The notes under the pieces were generated by a model that did no database searches, was not told where the DNA came from, and saw nothing but the letters and a program-made list of their open reading frames with translations. Below are positions 36,481 through 45,016 of a stretch of DNA of 64,000 bases, one piece after another. The number at the start of each line of letters is the position of its first letter. Positions within the stretch are counted from its first letter, which is position 1. Source of the DNA: Pararhodobacter sp. CCB-MM2 (GTDB lineage: Bacteria > Pseudomonadota > Alphaproteobacteria > Rhodobacterales > Rhodobacteraceae); NCBI RefSeq assembly GCF_001691415.1, contig NZ_LRRR01000001.1, forward strand, positions 248,001-312,000, read 5' to 3'. Position numbers and translations under genes: made by a program.

Positions 36481-37509
36481 ATGACCCAGACACAGCCTGC
36501 GGATATCCCCGCTTTCCTCGTGCTTGGCGGAGCCGAGATTGCCCGCCTGACCGAGCCCTCATCGCTCATCGATATTGCCGAGGACGCCCTGCGCAAGACT
36601 TCGGACCTGACGGCGCGGCAGGATGTGCGCCGGGTGCTGGACCTTGCCGAGGTCGGCGGGGCCTGTCTGTCCATCATGTACGCCGCGATCGACGATGCGC
36701 CCTTGTTCGGGGCCAAGGTGCTCTCGGTCTTCCCCGAGAATTTCACCCATGGCCTGCCGTCCCATCGCGGCGGCATCCTGTTGTTCGAGCGGACGCGGGG
36801 CCGGCCGGTCGCGCTGATCGACGGCGGGGCCACCACCGCCTGGCGGACGGCGGCGGCGAGCGCGGCGGCAACGCGGCTGCTGGCGCGGCCCGAGGCCTCG
36901 GTTCTGACCGTGATGGGTTATGGTGAGCAGGCACATCGCCATGTCGAGCTGTTGTCAAAGGTCCGTCCCCTGCGCGAGTTGCGCGTCTGGGGGCGGGATG
37001 CGCAGAAGGCCGAGGCCTTTGCCGCGCTCTACCGCGACCGCGGTCTGACCGCGCGCGCGGTCATGGACGCAGAAACCGCGGTGCGCGGGGCGGAGATTGT
37101 CTGCACCGTCACCTCGTCCCGCACGCCGGTGCTGTGCGGCGACTGGCTCTCGCCCGGCACACATGTGAACGCGGTCGGGGCCAGCGTGCCGAGCTGGCGC
37201 GAGCTGGACGATGCTTGCCTCACACGCGCCGGATTCTGGGTCGACTACCTGCCGATGGCGTTGACCTCGGCCGGCGAGGTCGTCGAGGGCATCGCCAAGG
37301 GGTTGATCGCGCAGGGGGATCTGCGCGGCGAGGTCGGCGCGGCCATGGCCGGGCAGGCACCGGGGCGGCGGAATGCGGAGGAGATCACGCTCTACCGCTC
37401 GCTCGGCGTGCCCGCGCAGGACATTGAATTCGCCAATCATTTCGTGGCCCTCGCCCAAGCGGCGGGACTTGGAACCCCTGTGGCGCTGGAGGGCGCGATC
37501 CATGCTTGA
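36481..37509 (+). CDS. Ornithine cyclodeaminase/mu-crystallin family protein
   Basis: A 342-aa NAD(P)-binding enzyme. The family signature KVLSVFPENFTHGLPSHRGG is present (about residues 80-99), the dinucleotide fold starts at VLTVMGYGEQAHRH, and VNAVGASVPSWRELD follows. Members include ornithine cyclodeaminase and reductases of cyclic imines such as pyrroline-2-carboxylate. Which of these applies cannot be read directly. It overlaps the next gene by 8 nt. In octopine and nopaline catabolic regions an ocd gene sits with opine oxidase genes, as here. Confidence 0.88.
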   Translation: MTQTQPADIPAFLVLGGAEIARLTEPSSLIDIAEDALRKTSDLTARQDVRRVLDLAEVGGACLSIMYAAIDDAPLFGAKVLSVFPENFTHGLPSHRGGILLFERTRGRPVALIDGGATTAWRTAAASAAATRLLARPEASVLTVMGYGEQAHRHVELLSKVRPLRELRVWGRDAQKAEAFAALYRDRGLTARAVMDAETAVRGAEIVCTVTSSRTPVLCGDWLSPGTHVNAVGASVPSWRELDDACLTRAGFWVDYLPMALTSAGEVVEGIAKGLIAQGDLRGEVGAAMAGQAPGRRNAEEITLYRSLGVPAQDIEFANHFVALAQAAGLGTPVALEGAIHA

Positions 37510-38650
37510 GAGCCAACGCGCCCTGTTCGCCCTGCCCGAGGGGCTGAGCTACCTCGATTGCGCCTATATGTCGCCGATCCCCAAGGCCGCCATCGAAGCC
37601 GGCGCGCGCGGGGCGGCGGTGAAGGCCGCGCCGTGGAAGATGACGATCCATTCCTATTACGACGAGGCCGAGGAGGCGCGCAGCCTCGCAGCCGCGACCA
37701 TCGGCGCCCAGCCCGGCGACATCGCGGTGATTGGCGCCACCAGCTATGGCATGGCGACGGCGGCAAAGAACGTCCCTGTCGCGCCCGGGTCGCTGATCGT
37801 GATGATGGAGAACGAACATCCCTCGCACCGCTATGTCTGGTACGAGCTGGCCGCGGACGGCGGGGCCGAGGTGCGTATCGTGCCGAAACCCGAGGACGGC
37901 GACTGGACGCAGGCGATGGTCGCAGCCATCGCGGGCGCCGAGGCCCCGGTCGCGGTGGTGGCGGGGACCTTGCTGCATTGGTTCGAGGGGGCCGCGGTCG
38001 ACATCCGGGCGCTGGCGGCGGCGACCCGGGCGGCGGGCGCGGCGCTGGTCATCGACGGCACGCAATGGGTCGGCGCCGTGCCCTTCGACGTGACCGAGAT
38101 CCGCCCCGATTTCCTGTCCTTCGCCACCTACAAGTTCCTGCTCGGGCCGTATCGGCTGGCGTTCCTCTATGCCGCGCCGCGCTGGCAGGCCGAGGGCCGC
38201 CCGCTGGAGCATCACGCCTGGCACCGCATCAACGGCGACGCGCCGGATTTCTATGTCGAGACGGTGCCTGGCTTCAAACCCGGCGCGCGGCGCTTCGACA
38301 TGGGCCAGCGGTCGGATTTCGCGGTGCTGCCGGTGGCCATCGAAAGCCTGAAACTGGTGAACCGCTTGGGCGTGCCCGCGATCCACGAGCGGATTGCGAT
38401 GCTGAACGATCGGGTGTGGGAAAGGGCCATCGGCGGCAGGTTGGTCGACAGGATCGACCCGCAACGGGTGCCGCATATCGCCATCCTCGACATGCAGGAC
38501 CGGCTGCGCGACGGCGCCGCGGCGGCGCTGAGGGCCGCCGGTGTGCATGTGACGATGCGCGGCCCGAAGATGCGGGTCTCGCCCCATGTCTACAACGAGC
38601 TGGCCGATATCGACCGGCTGTTCGACGTGCTCTCGGCCTATGCGCGATAG
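37502..38650 (+). CDS. Class V aminotransferase/cysteine desulfurase-fold PLP enzyme
   Basis: A 382-aa fold-type I PLP enzyme. The PLP lysine is in SFATYKFLLGP (about residue 217), the cofactor aspartate is in VIDGTQWVGA, and GATSYGMATAA binds phosphate. It resembles the kynureninase/isopenicillin-epimerase-like branch more than NifS. The ATG lies inside the end of the cyclodeaminase gene. Its stop is separated by 1 nt from the convergent LysR stop. It may deaminate or transaminate an intermediate of the pathway. Confidence 0.85.
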   Translation: MLESQRALFALPEGLSYLDCAYMSPIPKAAIEAGARGAAVKAAPWKMTIHSYYDEAEEARSLAAATIGAQPGDIAVIGATSYGMATAAKNVPVAPGSLIVMMENEHPSHRYVWYELAADGGAEVRIVPKPEDGDWTQAMVAAIAGAEAPVAVVAGTLLHWFEGAAVDIRALAAATRAAGAALVIDGTQWVGAVPFDVTEIRPDFLSFATYKFLLGPYRLAFLYAAPRWQAEGRPLEHHAWHRINGDAPDFYVETVPGFKPGARRFDMGQRSDFAVLPVAIESLKLVNRLGVPAIHERIAMLNDRVWERAIGGRLVDRIDPQRVPHIAILDMQDRLRDGAAAALRAAGVHVTMRGPKMRVSPHVYNELADIDRLFDVLSAYAR

Positions 38651-38651
38651 C

Positions 38652-39599
38652 TCAGGCCAGATCCTGCGCCATGCGGCGAATACCCTCGTCAACTTCCTGC
38701 AGATAGGCGCGGGTCTCCTGCACGAGGAAGGCCGAGAAGGCCTCGGACACGGACGAGGCCGCGACACCCCAGGGCCGATAGATGCTCAGGTTGATGTCGA
38801 GCATCGGCTCGAAGGCGCGGATCTCGATCGGCAGGTGCCGCGCCATCCAGGCCGAGAGCCGGTCCACCACCGCCACGCCCGCACCCGCGGCAACAAGCCC
38901 GAGGCAGGCACCAGAGAGGCTGGCTTCGATCTTCACGTTGCGGCCGATGCCCCGCGCGTCGCACATCTGATCGAGACGCATCCGCATCGGATCGCCATTC
39001 GCCAGCGAGACGAAGTTCTGCCCCTGCAGATCCTCCAGCGTGACGACCGGCAGCGCGGCCAGCGGATGGCCCTCCGGCATGACGCAGACCGGCGGCGTCG
39101 AGGCGAAGGACCGTCGGGTGATCGAGGGATTGTCCTCATCCAGTGTCGCGCCGATGCCGATGTCGATCTGGTTTCGGCTGGCGCGCTGGATCACCGTCGT
39201 CGTGGCGCGGATATCGACTCCGATCGACAGGGTCGGATGCAGTTCGGAAAACCGCGCGACGATCTCGGGCAGCAGGGTGGTGCCGAAGGCGGGCAGGGAG
39301 GTGATCTCCAACCGGCCGGTGCGCAGCTCGCGGATCTCGCGCGCGGTGCGCGAGATGAGGCGGGCGGATTCGAATACCTTCTCGACTTCGGCGTAAAGGA
39401 TATGCGCCTCGGGCGTCGGCACGAGGCGCTGGCGGACCTTGCGGAACAGCTTGAACCCGGCCTTGTCGCCGATGTGGATCAGCGCCTTCGAGACGGCCGG
39501 CTGGGTGATCTCCAGCGAATCCGCGGCCTTGGTGGTGGTGCCGTGCAGCATGACGGCGGCGAAGATCTCGATCTCGCGCGGCGAGAAATCCCGGTTCAT
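38652..39599 (-). CDS. LysR-family transcriptional regulator
   Basis: A 315-aa regulator. The winged helix-turn-helix is in residues of about 5-63 (HGTTTKAADSLEITQPAVSK). The effector-binding domain spans about residues 90-295. It is the last gene of the minus-strand unit dppB-like to LysR, overlapping the amidase stop by ATGA, so it is made with the transporter it may control. It is the only DNA-binding protein gene in 34.7-49.6 kb and the best candidate to bind the GTTATGAAC sites. Confidence 0.9.
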   Translation of the reverse strand: MNRDFSPREIEIFAAVMLHGTTTKAADSLEITQPAVSKALIHIGDKAGFKLFRKVRQRLVPTPEAHILYAEVEKVFESARLISRTAREIRELRTGRLEITSLPAFGTTLLPEIVARFSELHPTLSIGVDIRATTTVIQRASRNQIDIGIGATLDEDNPSITRRSFASTPPVCVMPEGHPLAALPVVTLEDLQGQNFVSLANGDPMRMRLDQMCDARGIGRNVKIEASLSGACLGLVAAGAGVAVVDRLSAWMARHLPIEIRAFEPMLDINLSIYRPWGVAASSVSEAFSAFLVQETRAYLQEVDEGIRRMAQDLA

Positions 39600-40969
39600 G
39601 CGGCGTCTCCGATCAATGGGGCGAGGGGCGAGGACCAGCCGCCGAGCGCCTCGGCGAGGTCCAGAAGGCGGAAATCCTGTCCCGGCCGGGCGGCGAGCTG
39701 CACCGAGGCGGGCAGGGCGCCGTCGGTCGGCAGGGGTGCGGCGAGCGTCGGCACGGCGAGCATGTTCGCCCAACGGCGGAAGGCACCTCCCGCAAGCCCG
39801 AAAGGCATGGCCTTCCCGTTTACGAGGGTCGTCTCGTCGCCGAGAGTGGGAGCGAGGCCCGGTGCGGTCGGCAGCACAATCAGTTCGGCCTCGCCCATCC
39901 AGTCCTCAAGCCCGGCCATGGCCCGCGCCCGCACCGCCAGCGCGGCCTGATAGGCGGGAAGGTCGATGTCCTGACCAAGTTCTAGGAAGTTGTGGGCGGC
40001 GGCGCCGACGGCATCCGGGTCCTCGCGGAACAGCGGCGTGTAATAGCGGGCGAAATCGTGCAGCAGGATGGTGAGGCCCGCGTCGATGAAGGCCGCGCGG
40101 TCGGGGAAGGGCAGCTCTATGACCCGCACGCCATGGGTTTCGCATTGCCCGAGCCAGCTTTCCAACGCGCGCTTCACCGTCGTGTCCACCTCGGCGCCGT
40201 GCAAGTCGGGGACATGAGCGATGGTCAGGCCGTGCAGATCGACTGGGGTGGGGGGCGGAGCTGCCCGGCCTGTCAGCGCGGCAAAGCCCGCGCGGATGTC
40301 GGCCACCGAAGCCGCGATCGGCCCGAGGCAGTCTAAGGCCGGTGCGGTCGGCAGGCTGCCCTCGGAGGGCACCGCGCCTTGGCTCGGCTTGAAGCCAAAG
40401 AGACCGGTCGTGGCCGCGACCGAGCGGTTCGAGCCGCCAGTGTCCGAGCCCACGGCCAGCGCGCAGAAGCCCGCCGCGACCGCTGCCGCCGAGCCGCTGC
40501 TGGTGCCCGCCGTGCCGCGCTGCGGGTCGCGCGGGTTCACCACCTTGCCGAACCACGGATTGTCATGCGTGCCGGCGGTCAGCTCGTGCAGATTGGCCTT
40601 GCCGATCAGCACCGCGCCCGAGGCCCGCAGGGAGGCGACGCAGGCCGCGTCCGACAGCGCGCTTGTGCCGTCGAACAGCCGCGAGCCCCCGGTGGTGGTC
40701 TGACCCGCCACGTCGATCACGTCTTTTAGCGCCACGGGAATGCCGTGCAGCGGGCCACGATCAAGGCCCGATCGCAGCTCGGCCTCGGCCGTAGCGGCGG
40801 CGGCGCGGGCGCCCTCGGCATCGACATGGATCAGGGCGCGGATCTGCGGGTTGTGCCGGGCGATGCGGTCGAGGCAGTCCTCGGTCAGGGCTACGGGCGA
40901 AAGGCCCGCGCGGATCTCGGCCGCGAGGGCGGTGAGGGAGAGGGGATGCCAGGTCTCGGGCAGGGTCAT
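39596..40969 (-). CDS. Amidase signature family hydrolase
   Basis: A 457-aa amidase. The catalytic lysine is in GIPVALKDVIDVAG, the cis-serine is in GTAGTSSGSAAAVAAG, and the nucleophile serine is in GSDTGGSNR, which has Asn where most members have Ile or Val before Arg. It should split an amide bond of an imported compound in the cytoplasm. It starts 1 nt after the stop of the ABC ATPase, and its stop overlaps the LysR start. Confidence 0.9.
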   Translation of the reverse strand: MTLPETWHPLSLTALAAEIRAGLSPVALTEDCLDRIARHNPQIRALIHVDAEGARAAAATAEAELRSGLDRGPLHGIPVALKDVIDVAGQTTTGGSRLFDGTSALSDAACVASLRASGAVLIGKANLHELTAGTHDNPWFGKVVNPRDPQRGTAGTSSGSAAAVAAGFCALAVGSDTGGSNRSVAATTGLFGFKPSQGAVPSEGSLPTAPALDCLGPIAASVADIRAGFAALTGRAAPPPTPVDLHGLTIAHVPDLHGAEVDTTVKRALESWLGQCETHGVRVIELPFPDRAAFIDAGLTILLHDFARYYTPLFREDPDAVGAAAHNFLELGQDIDLPAYQAALAVRARAMAGLEDWMGEAELIVLPTAPGLAPTLGDETTLVNGKAMPFGLAGGAFRRWANMLAVPTLAAPLPTDGALPASVQLAARPGQDFRLLDLAEALGGWSSPLAPLIGDAA

Positions 40970-40970
40970 G

Positions 40971-41945
40971 TCAGGCGTCCGATGGGGCGGCGGCGCCCTC
41001 GACAAGGTGGCAGGCGGCGCGATGCGCGGGCCCAAGTGTGTGAAGACGCGGAGCCTCGGCGGTACAACGATCAAAGGCCAGCGGGCAGCGACTGCGGAAA
41101 TCACAGCCTTGCCGTTTGCCGATGGGGCTGGGCAATTCCCCTTCGAGGATTGGCTTGTCCTGCAGGCGGCGGCGGGGGTCGGGATTGGGACGCGCCCGGA
41201 TCAGCGCCTGACTGTAAGGATGGCGCGGCGCGTCCCAGAAGGCCGCGCGTGGGGCGGTCTCGACCAGTTGGCCCAGATGCATGATGGCGACCTTGTCGGC
41301 CATGTACTGGACCACCGACAGGTCATGCGAGATGAACAGATAGGCCAGCCCCAGTTCCTTCTGCAGGTCGGACAGTAGGTTGAGGATCTGCGCCCGGACC
41401 GAGACGTCCAGCGCCGAGACCGGCTCGTCGCAGACCACCAGATCCGGCTTCAGGATCAGGGCCCGGGCGATGCCGATACGCTGGCGCTGCCCACCCGAGA
41501 ATTCATGCGGATAACGGTCGGCGGCATCCGCGCGCAGACCCACGCGGTCCATCATCTCGGCGACCGCACGGCGCCGTTCGGTCCGGCCGCGCATGCCGTG
41601 CACGATCAGCGGCTCCTCGATGATCCGGCGCACCGTGGCGCGGGGATTGAGCGAGGAGAACGGGTCTTGGAAGATCATCTGCACCCGCCGCCGCAGCGGC
41701 CGGAGGCGGGCCGGCGAGAGGCCCACCAACTCTTGCCCGTCGAAGCGCACGCTGCCCTCGTCGGGCGCGATCAGCGCGGCGACGATCTTGCCCAGCGTGG
41801 ACTTGCCGCAGCCGGATTCGCCGGCCAGCGCATAGGTTTCGCCGCGGGCAAGCGTCAGGTCCACGCCGTCCACCGCAGTGAGCAGGCCTTTGTCGGTCGC
41901 GTAGGTCTTGCGCAGGCCCCTGATCGATAGCAGCGGTTCGGTCAT
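40971..41945 (-). CDS. Peptide/opine-type ABC transporter ATPase (DppF-like)
   Basis: A 324-aa ATPase with Walker A GESGCGKST, signature FSGGQRQR and Walker B LVVCDEPVSALD. The C-terminal oligo_HPY extension has the cysteine pattern CDFRSRCPLAFDRC, expected for the peptide-transporter class. It pairs with the DppD-like ATPase whose stop overlaps its start by 4 nt. Confidence 0.92.
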   Translation of the reverse strand: MTEPLLSIRGLRKTYATDKGLLTAVDGVDLTLARGETYALAGESGCGKSTLGKIVAALIAPDEGSVRFDGQELVGLSPARLRPLRRRVQMIFQDPFSSLNPRATVRRIIEEPLIVHGMRGRTERRRAVAEMMDRVGLRADAADRYPHEFSGGQRQRIGIARALILKPDLVVCDEPVSALDVSVRAQILNLLSDLQKELGLAYLFISHDLSVVQYMADKVAIMHLGQLVETAPRAAFWDAPRHPYSQALIRARPNPDPRRRLQDKPILEGELPSPIGKRQGCDFRSRCPLAFDRCTAEAPRLHTLGPAHRAACHLVEGAAAPSDA

Positions 41946-42910
41946 GCGGGCATCCTCGGATGGTGGCAGGCGAAGGCTTGGACGCCTTCGGTCCGTGTTT
42001 CGGGCGTCACTCGGGTGCAAAGCTCGGTCGCGGAAGGGCAGCGGGGGGCGAAGCGGCAGCCCTCGGGGATCGAGCCGGGCTTCGGCGGCAGGCCGGGGAT
42101 CTCGATGAGACGCCCGGTGTCGCCCACCCCCTCGGGCAGGCAGGCGAGCAGGCCAGCGGTATAGGGATGGCGCGGGGCCTCCAGCAGCTCGACGACCGGA
42201 CCTTCCTCGACGATGCGGCCGGCGTACATGACGGCCACGCGGTCGGCGACTTCGGCCACGACGCCGAGGTCATGGGTGATGAGCAGGATCGCCATCCCCA
42301 GCTGGTCGCGCAGGTCCAGAAGCAGCTTCATCACCTGCTGCTGGATCGTCACGTCCAGCGCCGTCGTCGGCTCGTCTGCGATCAGGATCTGCGGCTCGCA
42401 GGCCAGCGCCATGGCGATCATCGCCCGCTGGCGCAGGCCGCCCGACAGGCTGTGCGGATATTGCTTCGCCCGGGTCTGCGGGTCGGGCATCCGCACCAGT
42501 TCCAGAAGCTCGATCACCCGTTCGGGTGCCGTCTGGCGCGTCGCCTTGCCATGGGTCAACAACATCTCGGCGATCTGCCGCTCGATGGTCATCAGCGGGT
42601 TGAGCGAGGTCATCGGCTCCTGGAAGATGATCGACGCCAGCGTGCCGCGCACATCGCGCAACCGGCGGGTCTCCATCGCCACCACGTCCTGCCCGCCGAG
42701 GCGGATCTCGCCCTCGGTCAGCTGGATCGCGGGCGGCAGGAGGCGCAGCACGGAATAGGCGGTCATCGTCTTGCCCGAGCCGGATTCGCCCACCAGAGCA
42801 ACCACTTCGCCCCGATTGACCTGCAGGGAGAGCCCGTCGATGACAAAGGCGGAGGGGTCCGGGCCGCGCAACCGTGCGCGCAGGCCGGAGATGGACAGGA
42901 CAGGTGTCAT
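41942..42910 (-). CDS. Peptide/opine-type ABC transporter ATPase (DppD-like)
   Basis: A 322-aa ATPase with Walker A GESGSGKT, signature LSGGLRQR and Walker B ILIADEPTTALD. The C-terminal cysteine region CRFAPRCPSATELC marks the oligopeptide class. It is translationally coupled at both ends (ATGA overlaps). Confidence 0.92.
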   Translation of the reverse strand: MTPVLSISGLRARLRGPDPSAFVIDGLSLQVNRGEVVALVGESGSGKTMTAYSVLRLLPPAIQLTEGEIRLGGQDVVAMETRRLRDVRGTLASIIFQEPMTSLNPLMTIERQIAEMLLTHGKATRQTAPERVIELLELVRMPDPQTRAKQYPHSLSGGLRQRAMIAMALACEPQILIADEPTTALDVTIQQQVMKLLLDLRDQLGMAILLITHDLGVVAEVADRVAVMYAGRIVEEGPVVELLEAPRHPYTAGLLACLPEGVGDTGRLIEIPGLPPKPGSIPEGCRFAPRCPSATELCTRVTPETRTEGVQAFACHHPRMPA

Positions 42911-43749
42911 CGGTTGCGCGACCTCGGGTTCAGGGCGTCGTTCAAGCCTTCGCCGACAAGATTGATGGCAAGGACCGCCAGCAAGACGGCGAGACCGGGA
43001 ATGGTGGTGATATACCAGTCGGTGCGCAGGACCTCGCGCCCGACACCGATCATGTAGCCCCAGCTCATGGCGTTGGGATCGCCGAGCCCGAGGAAGGCCA
43101 ACCCGGCTTCGAGCAGGATCGCCGAGGCGATCATCAGGGAAGACGAGACGATGATCGGGGTGATCGCATTGGGCAGAAGCTGCGTGACGATCAGGCGGGT
43201 GTTGCTCATGCCCATGACGATGCCGGCCAACACGAATTCGCGGGGCATGAGTTGCAGGAACTGGGCGCGGACCAGCCGGGCCAGCGGGGGCCAGGACACG
43301 AGGCTGATGGCAATGATGATCGAGGTCAGCGACGGTGTGAAGGCGGCGACGACGACCACGGCCAATACGAAGGGCGGGGTGGTCTGGAAGATCTCGGTGA
43401 AACCCATGAGCCAGCGGTCCACCTTGCCGCCGAAGAAGCCCGCCGCCGCGCCGATCATCGTGCCGACGAGTGTCGCGGCCAGCGTGGCCGAGAGGCCGAT
43501 CAGCAGCGAGACGCGCGCGCCGTAGAACAGGCAGGCCAGCAGGTCACGGCCGAGGATGTCAGTACCCAGCGGAAAGCGCGGGTCGGCACCGGGCCAGAGT
43601 TGCGGCCGACCGACCATGCGCCAAGGGCCCTGCGGGAAGAGGACCGGCGCCAGCAGCGCCATCGCGGTGACAGCGGCAAGCAGGGTGATGCCTGCCACGG
43701 CCGGGTAGTGCCGCCCGAAGCGGCCCAGCAAGCTATTGCGAGAGATCAT
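42907..43749 (-). CDS. Peptide/opine-type ABC transporter permease (DppC-like)
   Basis: A 280-aa membrane protein with about six helices and the BPD_transp_1 domain. It has the N-terminal GTDILGRDLLACLFYGARVS, typical of DppC/OppC, and the EAA loop region VRAQFLQLMPREFVLAG. The ATG overlaps the stop of the DppB-like gene. Confidence 0.92.
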   Translation of the reverse strand: MISRNSLLGRFGRHYPAVAGITLLAAVTAMALLAPVLFPQGPWRMVGRPQLWPGADPRFPLGTDILGRDLLACLFYGARVSLLIGLSATLAATLVGTMIGAAAGFFGGKVDRWLMGFTEIFQTTPPFVLAVVVVAAFTPSLTSIIIAISLVSWPPLARLVRAQFLQLMPREFVLAGIVMGMSNTRLIVTQLLPNAITPIIVSSSLMIASAILLEAGLAFLGLGDPNAMSWGYMIGVGREVLRTDWYITTIPGLAVLLAVLAINLVGEGLNDALNPRSRNR

Positions 43750-44735
43750 TTCAGGGGGATCCGGGGGTCGATGAGGCGATAAGCGACCTCGGTGAGGATG
43801 TTGGTGACGACGACCATGATCGAGCACAGGAACAAGAGGCCCAAGAGCAGGTTCAGGTCGCGCTGGAACACGGCGTTGTAGGCCAGCCGTCCGAGGCCGG
43901 GCCAGGCGAAGACGGTCTCGATAAGGACCGATCCACCGAGGATCGCGCCGACTTGAAGCCCGACCATCGTGACCATCGGCAGGATCGCGTTCCTGAGGAC
44001 ATGGCGATAGGCAATCGTCTGCTCGCTCAGCCCCTTGGAACGGGCGGTGGTGACGAAATCCTGCTCGCCGATCTCCAGCATCGAAGCACGAATGAGCCGG
44101 ACCTGAAACGCCGTCAGATACATGCCCAGCACCGTCGCCGGCATGATGAGATGCAGTGCTACATCCCCAATTTTCCGCCAGCCCGTGTAACCCGCGCCGA
44201 TCGTCTGCATCCCGCTTGAGGGCAGCCAACCCAGCTTGACCGAGAACAGCACGATCATCATCAGCCCCAGCCAGAACACCGGCGTGGCATAGGCGATGAG
44301 GGCGCCCACCGAGATCAGGTAATCCGGCCAGCGGTTGACGCAGCGCGCGGCCAGCACGCCCAGGAACACGCCCATCGAACAGGCGAACAGGATGGCTGTG
44401 GACATCAGCAGCAGCGTCGGTCCCAATGTGCCCAACAAAAGCTCGGTCACCGGGCGCGAGAAGCGGAAGGAATAGCCCAGATCGAAGGTCAGCAACTTGC
44501 CCATGTAGACCAGGAACTGGACATAGAAGGGCTGGTCGAGGCCATAGCGCTCGCGGAGCGCGGCCATGAATTCGGGCGAGGCGGCGCCTGCCTCACCGGC
44601 AAGGACGTCGGCTGCATCCCCGGGCGCGAGATTGACGAACAGGAAGTTGATGGTGGCGATCCCAAGAAGGATCGGCAGTGACTGGATCAACCGTCTCAGG
44701 ACAAACCGGATCAGGTCTTGTGCATTTCGGCTCAT
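43746..44735 (-). CDS. Peptide/opine-type ABC transporter permease (DppB-like)
   Basis: A 329-aa membrane protein with about six helices. The N-terminal VLRRLIQSLPILLGIATINF and the EAA loop (VTTARSKGLSEQTIAYRHVL) are typical of DppB/OppB. AGGGGGCCC precedes the ATG. It is the first gene of the minus-strand unit, with a GTTATGAAG motif 80 nt upstream. The matching binding-protein gene is divergent on the other side of the 281-nt region. Confidence 0.92.
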   Translation of the reverse strand: MSRNAQDLIRFVLRRLIQSLPILLGIATINFLFVNLAPGDAADVLAGEAGAASPEFMAALRERYGLDQPFYVQFLVYMGKLLTFDLGYSFRFSRPVTELLLGTLGPTLLLMSTAILFACSMGVFLGVLAARCVNRWPDYLISVGALIAYATPVFWLGLMMIVLFSVKLGWLPSSGMQTIGAGYTGWRKIGDVALHLIMPATVLGMYLTAFQVRLIRASMLEIGEQDFVTTARSKGLSEQTIAYRHVLRNAILPMVTMVGLQVGAILGGSVLIETVFAWPGLGRLAYNAVFQRDLNLLLGLLFLCSIMVVVTNILTEVAYRLIDPRIPLK

Positions 44736-44814
44736 TAGGGCCCCCTTTGCGCCGGTTCTAACAAGGCAAAAGCGCCCTGTATGCTGACACGGTGAACGAG
44801 GTTGGGTGTCAAAA

Positions 44815-44823
44815 GTTATGAAG
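44815..44823. promoter_or_regulatory. Putative regulon operator, site 3 (GTTATGAAG)
   Basis: An 8/9 match to GTTATGAAC, preceded by AAAA as at site 1 and followed by TCGG. It lies 80 nt before the DppB-like start and about 194 nt before the divergent binding-protein gene. Confidence 0.5.
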
Positions 44824-44914
44824 TCGGTCGCCGGGGCCGAGAGCGGCGCGAGACAGGGCGCCCTTGCCCGATAAAGCGGCAACGCGAAAACCTGCCGCGA
44901 AATGGCCTGTCCGA

Positions 44915-44923
44915 ACTCATAAC
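44915..44923. promoter_or_regulatory. Putative regulon operator, site 4 (minus strand GTTATGAGT)
   Basis: On the minus strand GTTATGAGTTCGGACA, which matches the site 2 block GTTATGAACTTCGGACA except for one missing base and one change. It lies 94 nt before the binding-protein start. Confidence 0.5.
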
Positions 44924-45016
44924 TTATCGACGGTAACGTGCTCTGCCGAGTTGTTGGACGGCGCGGGCCGAGCTTCATAGCGTCAAGGCAGAACGCACCC
45001 CACGAGGATCACGACC